Part shown: positions 1 through 9,318 of the stretch, piece after piece | How the letters are laid out: every line of letters starts with the position of its first letter | Numbering within the stretch: the stretch's first letter is position 1 | NCBI GenBank assembly: GCA_009667805.1 | Contig: CM019063.1 | Span: 58,450,881-58,514,880, forward strand | DNA length: 64,000 nucleotides | Direction of reading: 5' to 3' | Source of the DNA: Leptobrachium leishanense | Lineage: Eukaryota; Chordata; Amphibia; Anura; Megophryidae | Notes under the pieces: model-generated | Seen by the model: only the letters and a program-made list of their open reading frames with translations | Databases searched by the model: none | Told to the model about the DNA's origin: nothing | Made by a program: the position numbers and the translations under genes

Positions 1-5
1 GGCAA

Positions 6-329
6 ATGAATCTCTGTTTTTACTGCGGAGCAATATGGCACCGAGTTGCCCAATGCCCGGAAAAACCCACTAAGAGACCTATGTACTATGAGCACAACAA
101 CCCTCTTAAGACTGTTCTGCCTGAATATCCCTGCTTTCCAGTGTTACAGGGAGGAACATTTGTCTCTGTGGCTAAACCAGCTGATCTCCCCAATACCCAG
201 CATCTACCAAAGACCTCTCTGGTTAATTCTGGAACTATGGAGGTTAACCCTTGCCTGGCTGATATGGAGAAAGATCAAGTCCAAGAACCCCATACACCAT
301 TGCCAGGAATGCCATATATGCATTGGTGA
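6..329 (+). CDS. Gag-like CCHC zinc-knuckle fragment of a retroelement
   Basis: The reading frame starts at the window edge and may continue to the left. Near its N-terminus is a CX2CX4HX4C zinc knuckle (Cys4, Cys7, His12, Cys17), the RNA-binding signature of nucleocapsid/Gag proteins in LTR retroelements. The rest of the 107 codons is proline-rich and has no domain I recognise. It overlaps the next ORF by a few bases in a different frame, so the pair may be one ORF broken by a frameshift, or joined by programmed frameshifting. No protease or reverse transcriptase follows, which would be expected in an autonomous Gypsy element or retrovirus. It could also be a gag-only, non-autonomous element. 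The zinc knuckle is seen; the retroelement assignment is inference. Confidence 0.5.
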   Translation: MNLCFYCGAIWHRVAQCPEKPTKRPMYYEHNNPLKTVLPEYPCFPVLQGGTFVSVAKPADLPNTQHLPKTSLVNSGTMEVNPCLADMEKDQVQEPHTPLPGMPYMHW

Positions 330-1747
330 CCATCCAGCTTCCTCAAGGTCCTGTGGGCCCCTGTGTTGCTCCCTCCATGGTTACTGAGGAGGTTGAGCCT
401 GAAGCCCATGCCGAAGGGCCTGCTGCTGAGGTGTCAGCTGAAGAATCCAAGTGTGCATCCCCGCAGCTTGAAGAATCCAAGTGTGCATCCCCGCAGCTTG
501 AAGAATCCAAGTGTGCATCCCCGCAGCTTGAAGAATCCAAGTGTGCATCCCCGCAGCTTGAAGAATCCAAGTGTGCATCCCCGCAGCTTGATGAATCCAA
601 GTGCGCTTCCCCGCAGCCTGATGAATCCATGTGCGCTTCCCCGCAGCCTGATGAATCCATGTGCGCTTCCCCGCAGCCTGATGAATCCATGTGCGCTTCC
701 CCGCAGCCTGATGAATCCATGTGCGCTTCCCCGCAGCCTGATGAATCCATGTGCGCTTCCCCGCAGCCTGATGAATCCATGTGCGCTTCCCCGCAGCCTG
801 ATGAATCCAAGTGTGCTTCCCTACCGCTTGACGAATCCAAGTGCGCTGCCCAGCCGCTTGAGGAATCCAAAGCCATGCCTGCTTTGCTGAATGAAGAGGT
901 ACATGTCAAACCCACTTCAATGCCAGCTTGTGTGGTTATTGACAAGGCCCCAGAAATATCAGTGCTTACTTCTACTGTTGTAACCCTGGCAAGCCAGGTT
1001 GATTCCCTCGCCGATATCCTGCAGAATCTCCAGAAAAATCCTGCTTTCCTACTGAAACAACTGGCTAAAATAAGTGCCACTGCAGAAATACCACCATCTG
1101 CTGCAGTTACACCACCTAACTTTGATTCATCCTCAGAGATTGGTTTGGACTTTGTAGATTCCAATGGTGAGCCACCGCTACAACCAGCACAGGGCAACCT
1201 AAGTGCTACCACCTTTATGCCAGCTGCCATCCCAGCTACTTACCTTTGTGGATCTGACACCCCTAGAAGAATTACAGGAGTAAGTAAGATGGACTGTCCA
1301 ATTCCCCACAGCCGCCAAATCAAGTTTCCCTCCTGCTCTCGGGCTCCTTGTCAGTCGTCTGTGGTGACCCCTCTCACTGACCCATATCTGGACTCTGTGC
1401 CCTCTGCCTGCATGTCACTGTACACCGTGACTGATGGCGAGCCACTCCCAGACCTTCGAGTTCAAAGTCCCTCCTGTGTTTACACCCAGACTGAGCCACG
1501 CATTGCAGCGGAGATCAAAGAACCATCCAGCCATGAAATCCGGTGTACTGATGTACTTGGCACAGAATTGATTGAACCCTTGCCACTGGACTGTACTACC
1601 TCCAATGGAACCGTGGTGGGTCTTACCGTTACGGCGACGTATCAGACCTCCTTAGCTGCCCGGTGTTCAGCCTTCGGTGGGGGGTATTGTCAGGTTACAC
1701 GTCGCCGCCGTGGCAAGAAGCCTCCTAATGTGATTATTCCAACCTGA
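323..1747 (+). CDS. 474-codon ORF with decapeptide repeats, coiled coil and basic tail
   Basis: I do not recognise this product. After about 37 residues it enters about 14 tandem decapeptides of the type ESKCASPQLE or DESMCASPQP, encoded by a 30-bp minisatellite. A non-repetitive region follows with a heptad-like leucine and valine pattern at about residues 220-250 (likely coiled coil). The last 20 residues are basic, with four consecutive arginines, and end at TGA 1745-1747. The unit is a multiple of three, so copy number can change without breaking the frame. Directly upstream is a Gag-like zinc knuckle in another frame, so this may be the accessory or C-terminal part of a retroelement Gag. 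Codon 1 overlaps the end of the upstream ORF; an internal start is possible. A long reverse-strand ORF over the same array is a by-product of the 30-bp period. Confidence 0.4.
   Translation: MVTIQLPQGPVGPCVAPSMVTEEVEPEAHAEGPAAEVSAEESKCASPQLEESKCASPQLEESKCASPQLEESKCASPQLEESKCASPQLDESKCASPQPDESMCASPQPDESMCASPQPDESMCASPQPDESMCASPQPDESMCASPQPDESMCASPQPDESKCASLPLDESKCAAQPLEESKAMPALLNEEVHVKPTSMPACVVIDKAPEISVLTSTVVTLASQVDSLADILQNLQKNPAFLLKQLAKISATAEIPPSAAVTPPNFDSSSEIGLDFVDSNGEPPLQPAQGNLSATTFMPAAIPATYLCGSDTPRRITGVSKMDCPIPHSRQIKFPSCSRAPCQSSVVTPLTDPYLDSVPSACMSLYTVTDGEPLPDLRVQSPSCVYTQTEPRIAAEIKEPSSHEIRCTDVLGTELIEPLPLDCTTSNGTVVGLTVTATYQTSLAARCSAFGGGYCQVTRRRRGKKPPNVIIPT
436..868 (+). repeat. 30-bp coding minisatellite, about 14 copies
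   Basis: Tandem 30-bp units GAATCCAAGTGTGCATCCCC + GCAGCTTGAA. There are two blocks: five near-identical units with GTGTGCATCC, then units with GTGCGCTTCC in which AAG (Lys) has become ATG (Met) six times in a row. The last two units are diverged. Block-wise homogeneity points to local amplification. Confidence 0.95.
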
Positions 1748-3056
1748 CAGCCCTTTGCCTATTTTCCTGCAGTACCTCAGTCAGCCACTGCAGCAGCCAC
1801 AGGTGTCTTGATTGCCTCCCTGTGCTTCCCTATTTAAGGGACAATCTCCCATGATGCATTGCTGCTGCATTAACATTGCCGTCCACTGCCAAGCTGTGTC
1901 CCTCTCAAGATCCTGTGTCTCCAGTGCCAAGTGGATCCTGTGTCTCCAGTGCCAAGTGGATCCTGTGTCTCCAGTGCCAAGTGGATCCTGTGTCTCCAGT
2001 GCCAAGTGGATCCTGTGTCTCCAGTGCCAAGTGGATCCTGTGTCTACATTGCCAAGTGTATCCTGTGTCTACATTGCCAAGTGTATCCTGTGTCTACATT
2101 GCCAAGTGTATCCTGTGTCTACATTGCCAAGTGTATCCTGTGTCTACATTGCCAAGTGTATCCTGTGTCTACATTGCCAAGTGTATCCTGTGTCTACATT
2201 GCCAAGTGTATCCTGTGTCTACATTGCCAAGTGTATCCTGTGTCTACATTGCCAAGTGTATCCTGTGTCTACATTGCCAAGTAATACCCTGTGTCTACAT
2301 TGCCAAGTGTCTACATTGCCAAGTGTATCCTGTGTCTACATTGCCAAGTAATACCCTGTGTCTACATTGCCAAGTAATACCCTGTGTCTACATTGCCAAG
2401 TGTATCCTGTGTCTACATTGCCAAGTGTATCCTGTGTCTACATTGCCAAGTGTATCCTGTGTCTACATTGCCAAGTGTATCCTGTGTCTACATTGCCAAG
2501 TGTATCCTGTGTCTACATTGCCAAGTGTATCCTGTGTCTACATTGCCAAGTGTCTACATTGCCAAGTGTCTACATTGCCAAGTGTATCCTGTGTCTACAT
2601 TGCCAAGTGTATCCTGTGTCTACATTGCCAAGTGTATCCTGTGTCTACATTGCCAAGTGTATCCTGTGTCTACATTGCCAAGTGTATCCTGTGTCTACAT
2701 TGCCAAGTGTATCCTGTGTCTACATTGCCAAGTGTATCCTGTGTCTACATTGCCATGTGTATCCTGTGTCTACATTGCCATGTGTATCCTGTGTCTACAT
2801 TGCCATGTGTATCCTGTGTCTACATTGCCATGTGTATCCTGTGTCTACATTGCCATGTGTATCCTGTGTCTACATTGCCATGTGTATCCTGTGTCTACAT
2901 TGCCATGTGTATCCTGTGTCTACATTGCCAAGTGTCTGCACTGCCAAGTGTATCCAGCACCAATAAACCCCCCTTGTACCGTGGAACCTGTCTGTGTGTC
3001 TCTTTATCACTGCATCCTGGGCTCATCTCCTCCTCTACCACTCCTGATTCCTGACA
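1745..3056 (+). mobile_element. Possible LTR or 3' region of the retroelement at 1-3.1 kb
   Basis: This stretch begins TGACAGCC right at the stop of the repeat ORF and ends CCTGACA, so it has TG...CA borders. It holds a TATA-like TATTTAAG at 1831-1838 and a polyadenylation signal AATAAA at 2962-2967, in LTR order. The 25-bp minisatellite lies between them. Against an LTR: I see no matching 5-bp target duplication, no clear purine tract before 1745 and no tRNA primer site after 3056. A run of A follows at 3087-3099. It may instead be the 3' UTR of a retroposed transcript. Confidence 0.25.
1911..2950 (+). repeat. 25-bp minisatellite, about 41 units
   Basis: Unit TCCTGTGTCTACATTGCCAA followed by GTGTA. 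The first five or so units carry CTCCAGTGCC, most carry CTACATTGCC, and a block near 2750-2920 has CCATGTGTA in place of CCAAGTGTA. Short variants (TAATACCCTG units and 11-bp truncated units) are interspersed. The period is not a multiple of three and the unit has no stop in any frame on this strand, so long open frames across it are artefacts. Confidence 0.95.
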
Positions 3057-3104
3057 GGGACAGTGGGGAAAGGGGAGGAGGGGAGAAAAAAAAAAAAAAG
3101 TTCC

Positions 3105-4577
3105 CTTCCACCAGTAAAAAGCTCTCCTGACCAACCAGTCTGCTACGTTCGAAAAAGCCAATAATGCAACAAAACTGCAAAAAACAAGAAAAATAAAGGG
3201 TGGGTGTCTCTCAAATAAGAGCCCTGTAACACTCCAGTGCATCAAAAAAAGAAAAGAAAAAGGGGTCATTGAGCAAGTACCGAGGGAGGCAGGAGCAAAA
3301 ACAAACAGGACAGCGAACAAGACTATAAGTTAGTCCAGGTCCTGAGGTCTCGGTGTCGACGACATAGCCAAAGAGTCCCCATCCATGGCCAATGGCAGAC
3401 CAAGGGTTAGCAGATGCGTTTGAGCTTCCTCCAGGGTCGTTGCTGGGAGAACAGAGCGGCCATGCTGAATAAGTAAGGACCCAGACACTCCCCAGCAGTA
3501 GCGGACGCCGTGGGCTCTGAGCACCGCGGTGGTAGGTCAAAAGTTGCGACGAGCTGCCAGTGCCAGGAACGAGATATCCCGATAAACCACCACGTTGACA
3601 TCTTCGAACCGGGTCGAAGGGGTTCGTAACGACACCTCCAGTAAACGATCACGAACGTGGACATCTCTGGCCACCACAATCACGTCTCGAGAGGCCGTAT
3701 CAGGCGCCACAGCAGGCTTCCTAACCCGGGTTGCTGAAATAACAGGGGTCAGGACTCCACTGGGCAGGGACAGGGTAGCCACCACAAACCGATTTATGAA
3801 CGCCAGAAGTTCAGGGGCAGGAAGGGAATCCGGGATACCCCGAAACTTGAGATTCTTGCGGCGATGCCGGGACTCCAAACCCAGGACCAATGATTTAAGG
3901 TTGGCGACCTGGACCTGTAACGCAGTAATGCAGGAGGAGGTTGCGGCCTGCGCGTCCCCCAAGTCGCAGGTAGTAGTGCCCAGATTCTCCACTCCCGTTT
4001 GGAGAACAGATAGGTCTGAGCGCACAGCAGCCAGTTCTTGGTTCCAGGAAGAGCGCGCGTCCTCCAGGAGAGCGCGAATATCTCTCCTGGTTGCCGGTAG
4101 GTCATCTGTGTCAGGTAACGAGGCAGGTCTGGTGGGTGGGAGACTCGCAGCCAGCTCCTGGACAATGGAGACCCCGGTCGCCGACGGGGAGTGAGGCGCA
4201 GTACCAGCAGGTCTCATGCCGCTCATGGAGACGCGGATATCAGGTAAACGGGGATCATCTGCCACCCCAGCCCGTTTAGTCGTCTTACCCATATCCAAAG
4301 GAAGGGAAGAATCTCCAAGAGGGAAGCCGCACGAGGAGAAAAAATGGCCGCCGCCTCAGTACTTTTCAGGGCCCTAGACCATCAGCCAGGACACACACCA
4401 GTAGACTTCTCGGGCGGTTCAAAAGGAATAAGCAGGCAGTATCAGGGCAATTGCCAGGTAGAAAGAGGGTTAAAAAATAGATTGTCCAGTGGAAATAGAT
4501 CCTTGAAATCAGGTAAATTCGCAGGAGCTGAACAGATGCACGTCCACTCTCTCCGGCACTCAGCCACGCCCCTCCCA
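3105..4577 (-). mobile_element. 5' part of an L1-like (Tx1-related?) LINE
   Basis: On the minus strand the element starts near 4577 with GGGAGGGGCGTGGCTGAG, has a 5' UTR of about 280 bp, then an ORF1-like frame and a spacer that ends in an abrupt junction around 3100. A GGGCGTGGC start also opens the elements at 21.5 kb (minus) and 23.67 kb (plus), supporting a shared family. ORF2 (endonuclease and reverse transcriptase) is absent, so this is truncated or interrupted at its 3' end. Confidence 0.55.
3330..4298 (-). pseudogene. L1-like ORF1 protein, frameshifted
   Basis: ORF1 of L1-type LINEs encodes an RNA-binding trimeric chaperone that packages the LINE RNA. Here an initial 254-codon frame (start 4298) has a disordered Pro/Ser-rich N-terminus and a heptad-rich coiled coil at about residues 85-140. 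A segment with the RRM-like signature RRKNLKFRGIP follows, then a conserved RDVIVVARDVHVRDRLLE stretch near residue 210. The frame stops at about 3537. The continuation, with the C-terminal-domain-like stretch RYCWGVSGSLLIQHG, is in another frame down to about 3330, implying one frameshift. Motif order and spacing fit L1 ORF1. The exact L1 subfamily is not determined. Confidence 0.6.
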
Positions 4578-4616
4578 CTTTTATTTTTTAACCATGTACT
4601 TATGTCTGCGCATATT

Positions 4617-4652
4617 GCTCCTGATGAAGTCTTTTGACGAAACGCGTCGAGC
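4617..4652 (+). ncRNA. Hammerhead-ribozyme-like motif (copy 1)
   Basis: It reads as a type I hammerhead: stem I strand GCTC (4617-4620), core CTGATGA (4621-4627), one extra A, stem II GTC/GAC with a TTTT loop (4629-4638), GAAA (4639-4642), a very short stem III (A-C...G-T, 2-nt loop), the cleavage triplet GTC ending at 4648, and stem I strand GAGC (4649-4652), a perfect complement. Hammerheads with such tiny stem III are known from Penelope-like elements and retrozymes. The extra A between the core and stem II is unusual. Self-cleavage is not shown. Confidence 0.6.
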
Positions 4653-5459
4653 GTGAGCAGTCTTATCTTTATTTTTATTAGTAAAATCCTTTGACTGGAG
4701 AAACTTTGGTCTTGGCTGATTGTTCCTGAAGTGCACCGGCTGTGGAGGAAATCATACCCCAGGTCCTAGGCACCCATGGAACGGTGATAACGATCTTGTT
4801 TTTTGATGTGCGTGAATTGATTCAAATACTATTTGTTCATTTAACATGCACCTCTAAGTGATTTTAATTCGTCGTAGGATTGCCCTCTACCTTCTTCTTA
4901 TTGGGTTATTAATATGGCTACCCAGCGGCTCTTATGCGGTAGGGTCTTCCAATCTTTAGATCCTAATAATGCAAAAAGGACAGCATGGTGCAGACCCGCA
5001 TGAAGAACAAATAGAATTCCAAGATTGGAGGTACTCACATGCTTTTGGACCTAACCTTAGGACCGGAGTTTATCATTAGCCACTGATGAAGCCAATGATA
5101 TGTGCATTGTTTATGTGTGGGAAAACTAAAAGGAAGAACCTGAGAGACTAGGATACGGTAGTTTACCATTCCTTTTCTCCTATTTAATATTGGGAACACT
5201 GGGCGCGCCACACTTGACGTTTTTTTGTATTGTGCTCACTTTGGTTGTTTTTTGGTATAGGCAACAATTAAGAGTGGTGTGCAACTTTTTCCATTCAGCC
5301 TTTCGTCTGACCATTACAATAAGCGCCACACTAATATAGAAAGGTTTTTTTTTTGCTATAACCATAAAGGTTTGGATGATAAAATGAGAAAAAATAATTT
5401 TACACGCTTTAAATTATTGAAATCTGAATGAATAATTAATCACACAGTATGCCTGGTTA
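4653..5459. other. Unclassified repeat-like DNA, no gene
   Basis: AT-rich sequence after the hammerhead-like motif, starting with a T-rich segment also seen after copy 2. A further decayed CTGATGAAG followed by a CAATG/CATTG stem lies near 5083-5110 but lacks GAAAC. No coding region is supported. Confidence 0.5.
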
Positions 5460-5927
5460 GATATATAGCCGTATCTGCATTATTAAACAACCAAAAATAT
5501 GTTTTCATTTCACTAAATTCCAAAAAAAGCCACCAAAATATTCAGTTCCAGGCCCGTAGAGATCTTAATCTGGGCCTGCATCCATTGTGTGATATTTTGT
5601 TTTGTAAACTGCCCCCCCCCCACAGTATCTTTACATCACTTGCTCCTCACTGCGTGTCATTGAGCATGGAATGGAGTGAATGGGTCTATAGTCGTGGAAA
5701 TCGACTCACATCATTGTATTGTGTGGAATGTATTCAAAGGACATCACCAGGGGGTAGGTTAGAAGTCTTGTAAGCTCCCTGTCTTATCTCATTCAGCTGC
5801 CACCTCTTGCCTCAGGTAGCATACATCACACAATAGCCCCCTGCACCCCATTGACTGTTAACCTCCTTGGCGGTTTTCCCGAGTGTGTCTCGGGGGTTAA
5901 ATTCATTGCATAAGCGGTAACCCCTAG
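5460..5927 (+). repeat. Direct duplication, copy A
   Basis: About 98% identical by eye to 8385-8848, same orientation, 2.9 kb apart. It runs from GATATATAGCCGTATCTGC to GGTAACCCCTAG. Differences are a few transitions and the length of a C run (11 versus 7). Its right end includes the first 65 bp of a TTAA-flanked MITE and is cut there. Confidence 0.9.
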
Positions 5928-6243
5928 TTAATGAGGAGCTATGTACCTCCACTCATAAAATTGGCCCAATAAAATATGTGGATGGTCAACACCATCGATC
6001 ACACTAATAGAATAAAATTTTGGAATGTGCACTAAGACTCTTTTTTTACTTTTGCAATGCGAAAAAGTGACAAATTTCACTATTTTTACTCTGCGCATTG
6101 CTATATCAATTTAATATCGTTTAATTTGAGAAGAAAGTCTGCTTCGTTTGAGGGTTAGCCATAGAAAACCATAATTAGGAAGCGTCTATATTCCCTTGTA
6201 TGTTAGATTGATTATTCTTTGACCGCAAATAAGATTGTGGACT
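5928..6243. other. No feature recognised
   Basis: Ordinary AT-rich DNA between the duplication and the next transposon; no ORF or repeat border is apparent. Confidence 0.4.
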
Positions 6244-7469
6244 TTAACCCTTTCGCTGCTGAGGCGTTTCACGCCTCTGTGCTGAGGTCATATTTACTGG
6301 TTTTGCTCATCATGTTTAAATGCGTTTTGAAGGCTTATTTTAGTATATGACCCAGACATATTATATATCGTTCTTTCCGTCAGACTCGGCAGATTAATAA
6401 TATGTCATTATTATATGTATACGTCATGACCTGTCTGTATATTATAACAAAAAATGCAATAAAATATGAATTTTCAATAATTTACAATGTGTAAAGTGTA
6501 TTTTTTTCACATTTTAACATGCGAGCAATTGCGGTTATATTTTGTATGGGGTGCGCTTGTTAAAAAAATTAGAGATGGTTTCTCGTTACATTTTTTTTGG
6601 GGGGAAATTACGCGATTTTTAACAAACGCACCGCATACAAAAATCGTTAGTGCAGCATCATTGTTCACATTATAATTGAAATGGGAACAATATTGCTGCA
6701 TTAACAAACCAAAAAAAAAAAAACTTATTTATTTTTTTATAATTTTTTTTTAAATATTTTTTTATTTTATTTTTTTAACTTTTTTTTTTAAAAAAACTTT
6801 TTTCACAGTCGTGTTTGGTATCGTTGGAACGGCCATGCTCTGGCCGATCCAACAGTACCAAACTTTAACCCCTAGCTGCCACGGATCGGGAGATAGGGGG
6901 TTCATTGGAACCCCCTATCTCCACCGTTGTTGTCAGCTAGGGGTTAACTCCAGGACTGGCGTCATCGTGCTATGCACAATGACGCCAGTCCTCAGGGGGA
7001 GTTCCCGGAGGCTTGGCCGACATCCAAGATGTCGGCCAGCTCCGGGAAAGGATCACGAAGCAGCGCTTTTCAGCACCGATTCGTGATCCGGCTCCCCAGG
7101 GGTTAATGAGAGCCACCGTTTGGAAGGGCAGGCTGTGCCCTTCCAAGCGGTGCCTGTCTTAACCCCCTGCTCCCCGGCGATCGGGAGGGAGAGAGGTCCG
7201 AAAGACCTCCCCCCTCCCTTTCAGGCGCCTCCTCCGCACATGCGGGGGGCGCCTGAATTAGATGTCATCGCGTCGCCGCGATGACATCTAATGTCCCCGC
7301 CGGGCTCCCGAGTGCTGGGCTGACATCCAAGATGTCAGCCCGCCCCGGGGGGCGCAGCAATCCGCCGGAATCCGGCGGATTGCTGCCTCCTGTACTCGGA
7401 CGCGCCGAGCGCGTCCGTAGCACAGGAGAACCACTTGGCTGGACGCGTCCATAGCAGCCAAGTGGTTAA
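6244..7469 (+). mobile_element. Non-autonomous piggyBac-like element, 1.2 kb
   Basis: Flanked by TTAA on both sides (6244-6247, 7466-7469). The left end is CCCTTTCGCTGCTGAGGCG, and the right end is a diverged inverted copy with the shared subterminal block CTGCT...GGACGCG. The copy at 48.73-49.93 kb has the same plan and nearly the same length. Internal parts include AT-rich blocks and GC-rich palindromes such as GATAGGGGGTTC/GAACCCCCTATC near 6890-6922. No transposase is present. TTAA target sites and CCC termini are typical of piggyBac; the family call is inference. Confidence 0.7.
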
Positions 7470-8384
7470 AAACATCGAGAGCGGTTCGATATTCCTACAG
7501 AAACGTAAAGTACATCGGAATTCCGGATACAGGACTGAAACGCATGGTGGAACGCGGAAGTCTCCTATGCCCCTGCGCAAGATGGCGCTGAGGTCCAGCA
7601 ACATGCGATAATCTCGACAAGAGGCTAGGAACGCACGCTGACCACCAATTATGCACAGCTAAAAACCTTTATCCGTGATTTTTTTAATTTTCTGTGTTAT
7701 ATAAACATGCATATCGGTTCTGTAATATATGTTCCAGCTGATGAAGCCGTGTGCCGACGGCGAAACACGTTCTGGCTTTATTTTATTTGATTTTATCATT
7801 TATTAAATTTTAAAAGAGCCATCACCGCATGGTTTCGGTTTTTATTGGGTTTGGCCAAACGAAACCCATCTGCCTATCGTTCTGAGCTGGGAATAGCTCC
7901 ACTACACGTGAGTTTGCACTTGCAGCTGATATACGTATATGCCATTGTTTGTCAGATATACACAAGATTGTGCCTTCTCTCTCTTCCAATTCCTATGGAT
8001 GTTATGAAATATCAACACCAAGGATTGGGTTTCCTGAGAAGTTATTGAAGAAAAATAATCCAAAGGCATCGACCCACTCAGAGCCAGTGACAGGCTCTCT
8101 GTTTGTGAGTTAATAACTGAAAGATATCACGTATGCTGTAATTGGTGTTGTCTCTCTACACTTAAATTGTGTTTCTTTTACATGCCTCTTCCACCATTCA
8201 CTATGGTGGGCAACGCCATTTGAGAAACCGTCCGAGTTCCCTAGCGTTTTACATCACGCAGACCAGATATGTATTTCTGATATTTTGTTTGTCTGGTTTG
8301 GGGGAAACCACTTCCCGTCTGGTTTGCTGGGCATTCGGGGGGTATAGTGTGGGCGCTTACCATTCTCCATTACACCCATTTTTC
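7470..8384. other. Unclassified repeat-like DNA around hammerhead copy 2
   Basis: Non-coding sequence that contains the second hammerhead-like motif, followed by a T-rich tract resembling the one after copy 1. No ORF with family similarity was seen. Confidence 0.4.
7734..7775 (+). ncRNA. Hammerhead-ribozyme-like motif (copy 2)
   Basis: Same plan as copy 1 with different stems: stem I CCAG (7734-7737) with CTGG (7772-7775), core CTGATGA (7738-7744), an extra A, stem II GCCGT/ACGGC (7746-7750, 7757-7761), GAAA (7762-7765), minimal stem III A-C...G-T, and predicted cleavage after the T of GTT (7771). Stem I and stem II are changed on both strands relative to copy 1, so pairing is kept. The context is an unclassified repeat with a T-rich downstream stretch. 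Confidence 0.6.
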
Positions 8385-8848
8385 GATATATAGCCGTATC
8401 TGCACTATTAAACAACCAAAAATATGTTTTCATTTCACTAAATTCCAAAAAAAGCCACCAAAATATTCAGTTCCAGGCCCGTAGAGATCTTAATCCGGGC
8501 CTGCATCCATTGTGTGATATTTTGTTTTGTAAACTGCCCCCCCACAGTATCTTTACATCACTTGCTCCCCACTGTGTGTCATTGAGCATGGAATGGAGTG
8601 AATGGGTCTATAGTCGTGGAAATCGACTCACATCATGGTATTGTGTGGAATGTATTCAAAGGACATCACCAGGGGGTAGGTTAGAAGTCTTGTAAGCTCC
8701 CTGTCTTATCTCATTCAGCTGCCACCTCTTGCCTCAGGTAGCATACATCACACAATAGCCCCCTGCACCCCATTGACTGTTAACCTCCTTGGTGGTTTTC
8801 CCGAGTGTGTCTCGGGGTTAAATTCATTGCATAAGCGGTAACCCCTAG
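8385..8848 (+). repeat. Direct duplication, copy B
   Basis: Partner of 5460-5927. Here the TTAA-flanked MITE at its right end is complete, so the duplication happened after that MITE had inserted. Confidence 0.9.
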
Positions 8849-9132
8849 CCACACTCTGGCTGGATACATACCTGTCCCTGCGCTCCCTCGCTGACCTCCC
8901 GCAATCGCATTCTCCTTCGTGCGATTGTGGTGTGGTGACCGGAGGTGACTGCGGTGGACAGCGAGGGAGCGCAGGGACAGGTATGTATCCAGCCAGAGTG
9001 TGGCTCTGGCTTACCGCTTTCATCAATGAATTTAACCCCGAGACACAGTCGGGAAAACCGCCAGGGGATAAAAAAAATTGGACCGATTCTGACATATAAA
9101 ATATGTCAGAATCGAACCACCAGGGAGGTTAA
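8780..9132 (+). mobile_element. TTAA-flanked palindromic MITE (piggyBac-like, family 2)
   Basis: TTAA at 8780-8783 and 9129-9132. Termini CCTCCTTGGTGGTT and AACCACCAGGGAGG are inverted repeats. Most of the 345 bp is foldback: CTGTCCCTGCGCTCCCTCGC recurs inverted as GCGAGGGAGCGCAGGGACAG. No ORF. Confidence 0.85.
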
Positions 9133-9318
9133 ATACTGTAGAAGCTAAACCACAGCTGTAAAGTAAAACTCACCATAAAATGTTGCATCTTGGGAGAAGT
9201 CAACTAAATGGAAACGGGAGATAAAAACTATTTTTTCATTAATACGTACAATTGCTTCAGAGAAAAAAAAGCAGCAGCATGTGTTTTATAAAGTGGTTTT
9301 ATTTGTAATGCACATGTA

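Noticed and set aside
343..1230. Minus-strand 295-codon ORF
   Set aside because: Shadow of the 30-bp coding array; the period of three codon multiples keeps both strands open.
1911..2950. CRISPR array
   Set aside because: Repeats are head-to-tail without unique spacers and the genome is vertebrate.
1812..3130. Long ORFs in all three plus frames across the 25-bp array (up to 392 codons)
   Set aside because: The unit has no stop in any plus-strand frame and its length is not a multiple of three, so the same peptide reads in all frames. An artefact of the repeat.
3595..4194. Plus-strand 199-codon ORF
   Set aside because: Antisense shadow of the L1-like ORF1, which has recognisable motifs on the other strand.
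5083..5135. Fourth hammerhead
   Set aside because: CTGATGAAG and a CAATG/CATTG stem are present but GAAAC and a matching stem I are not.
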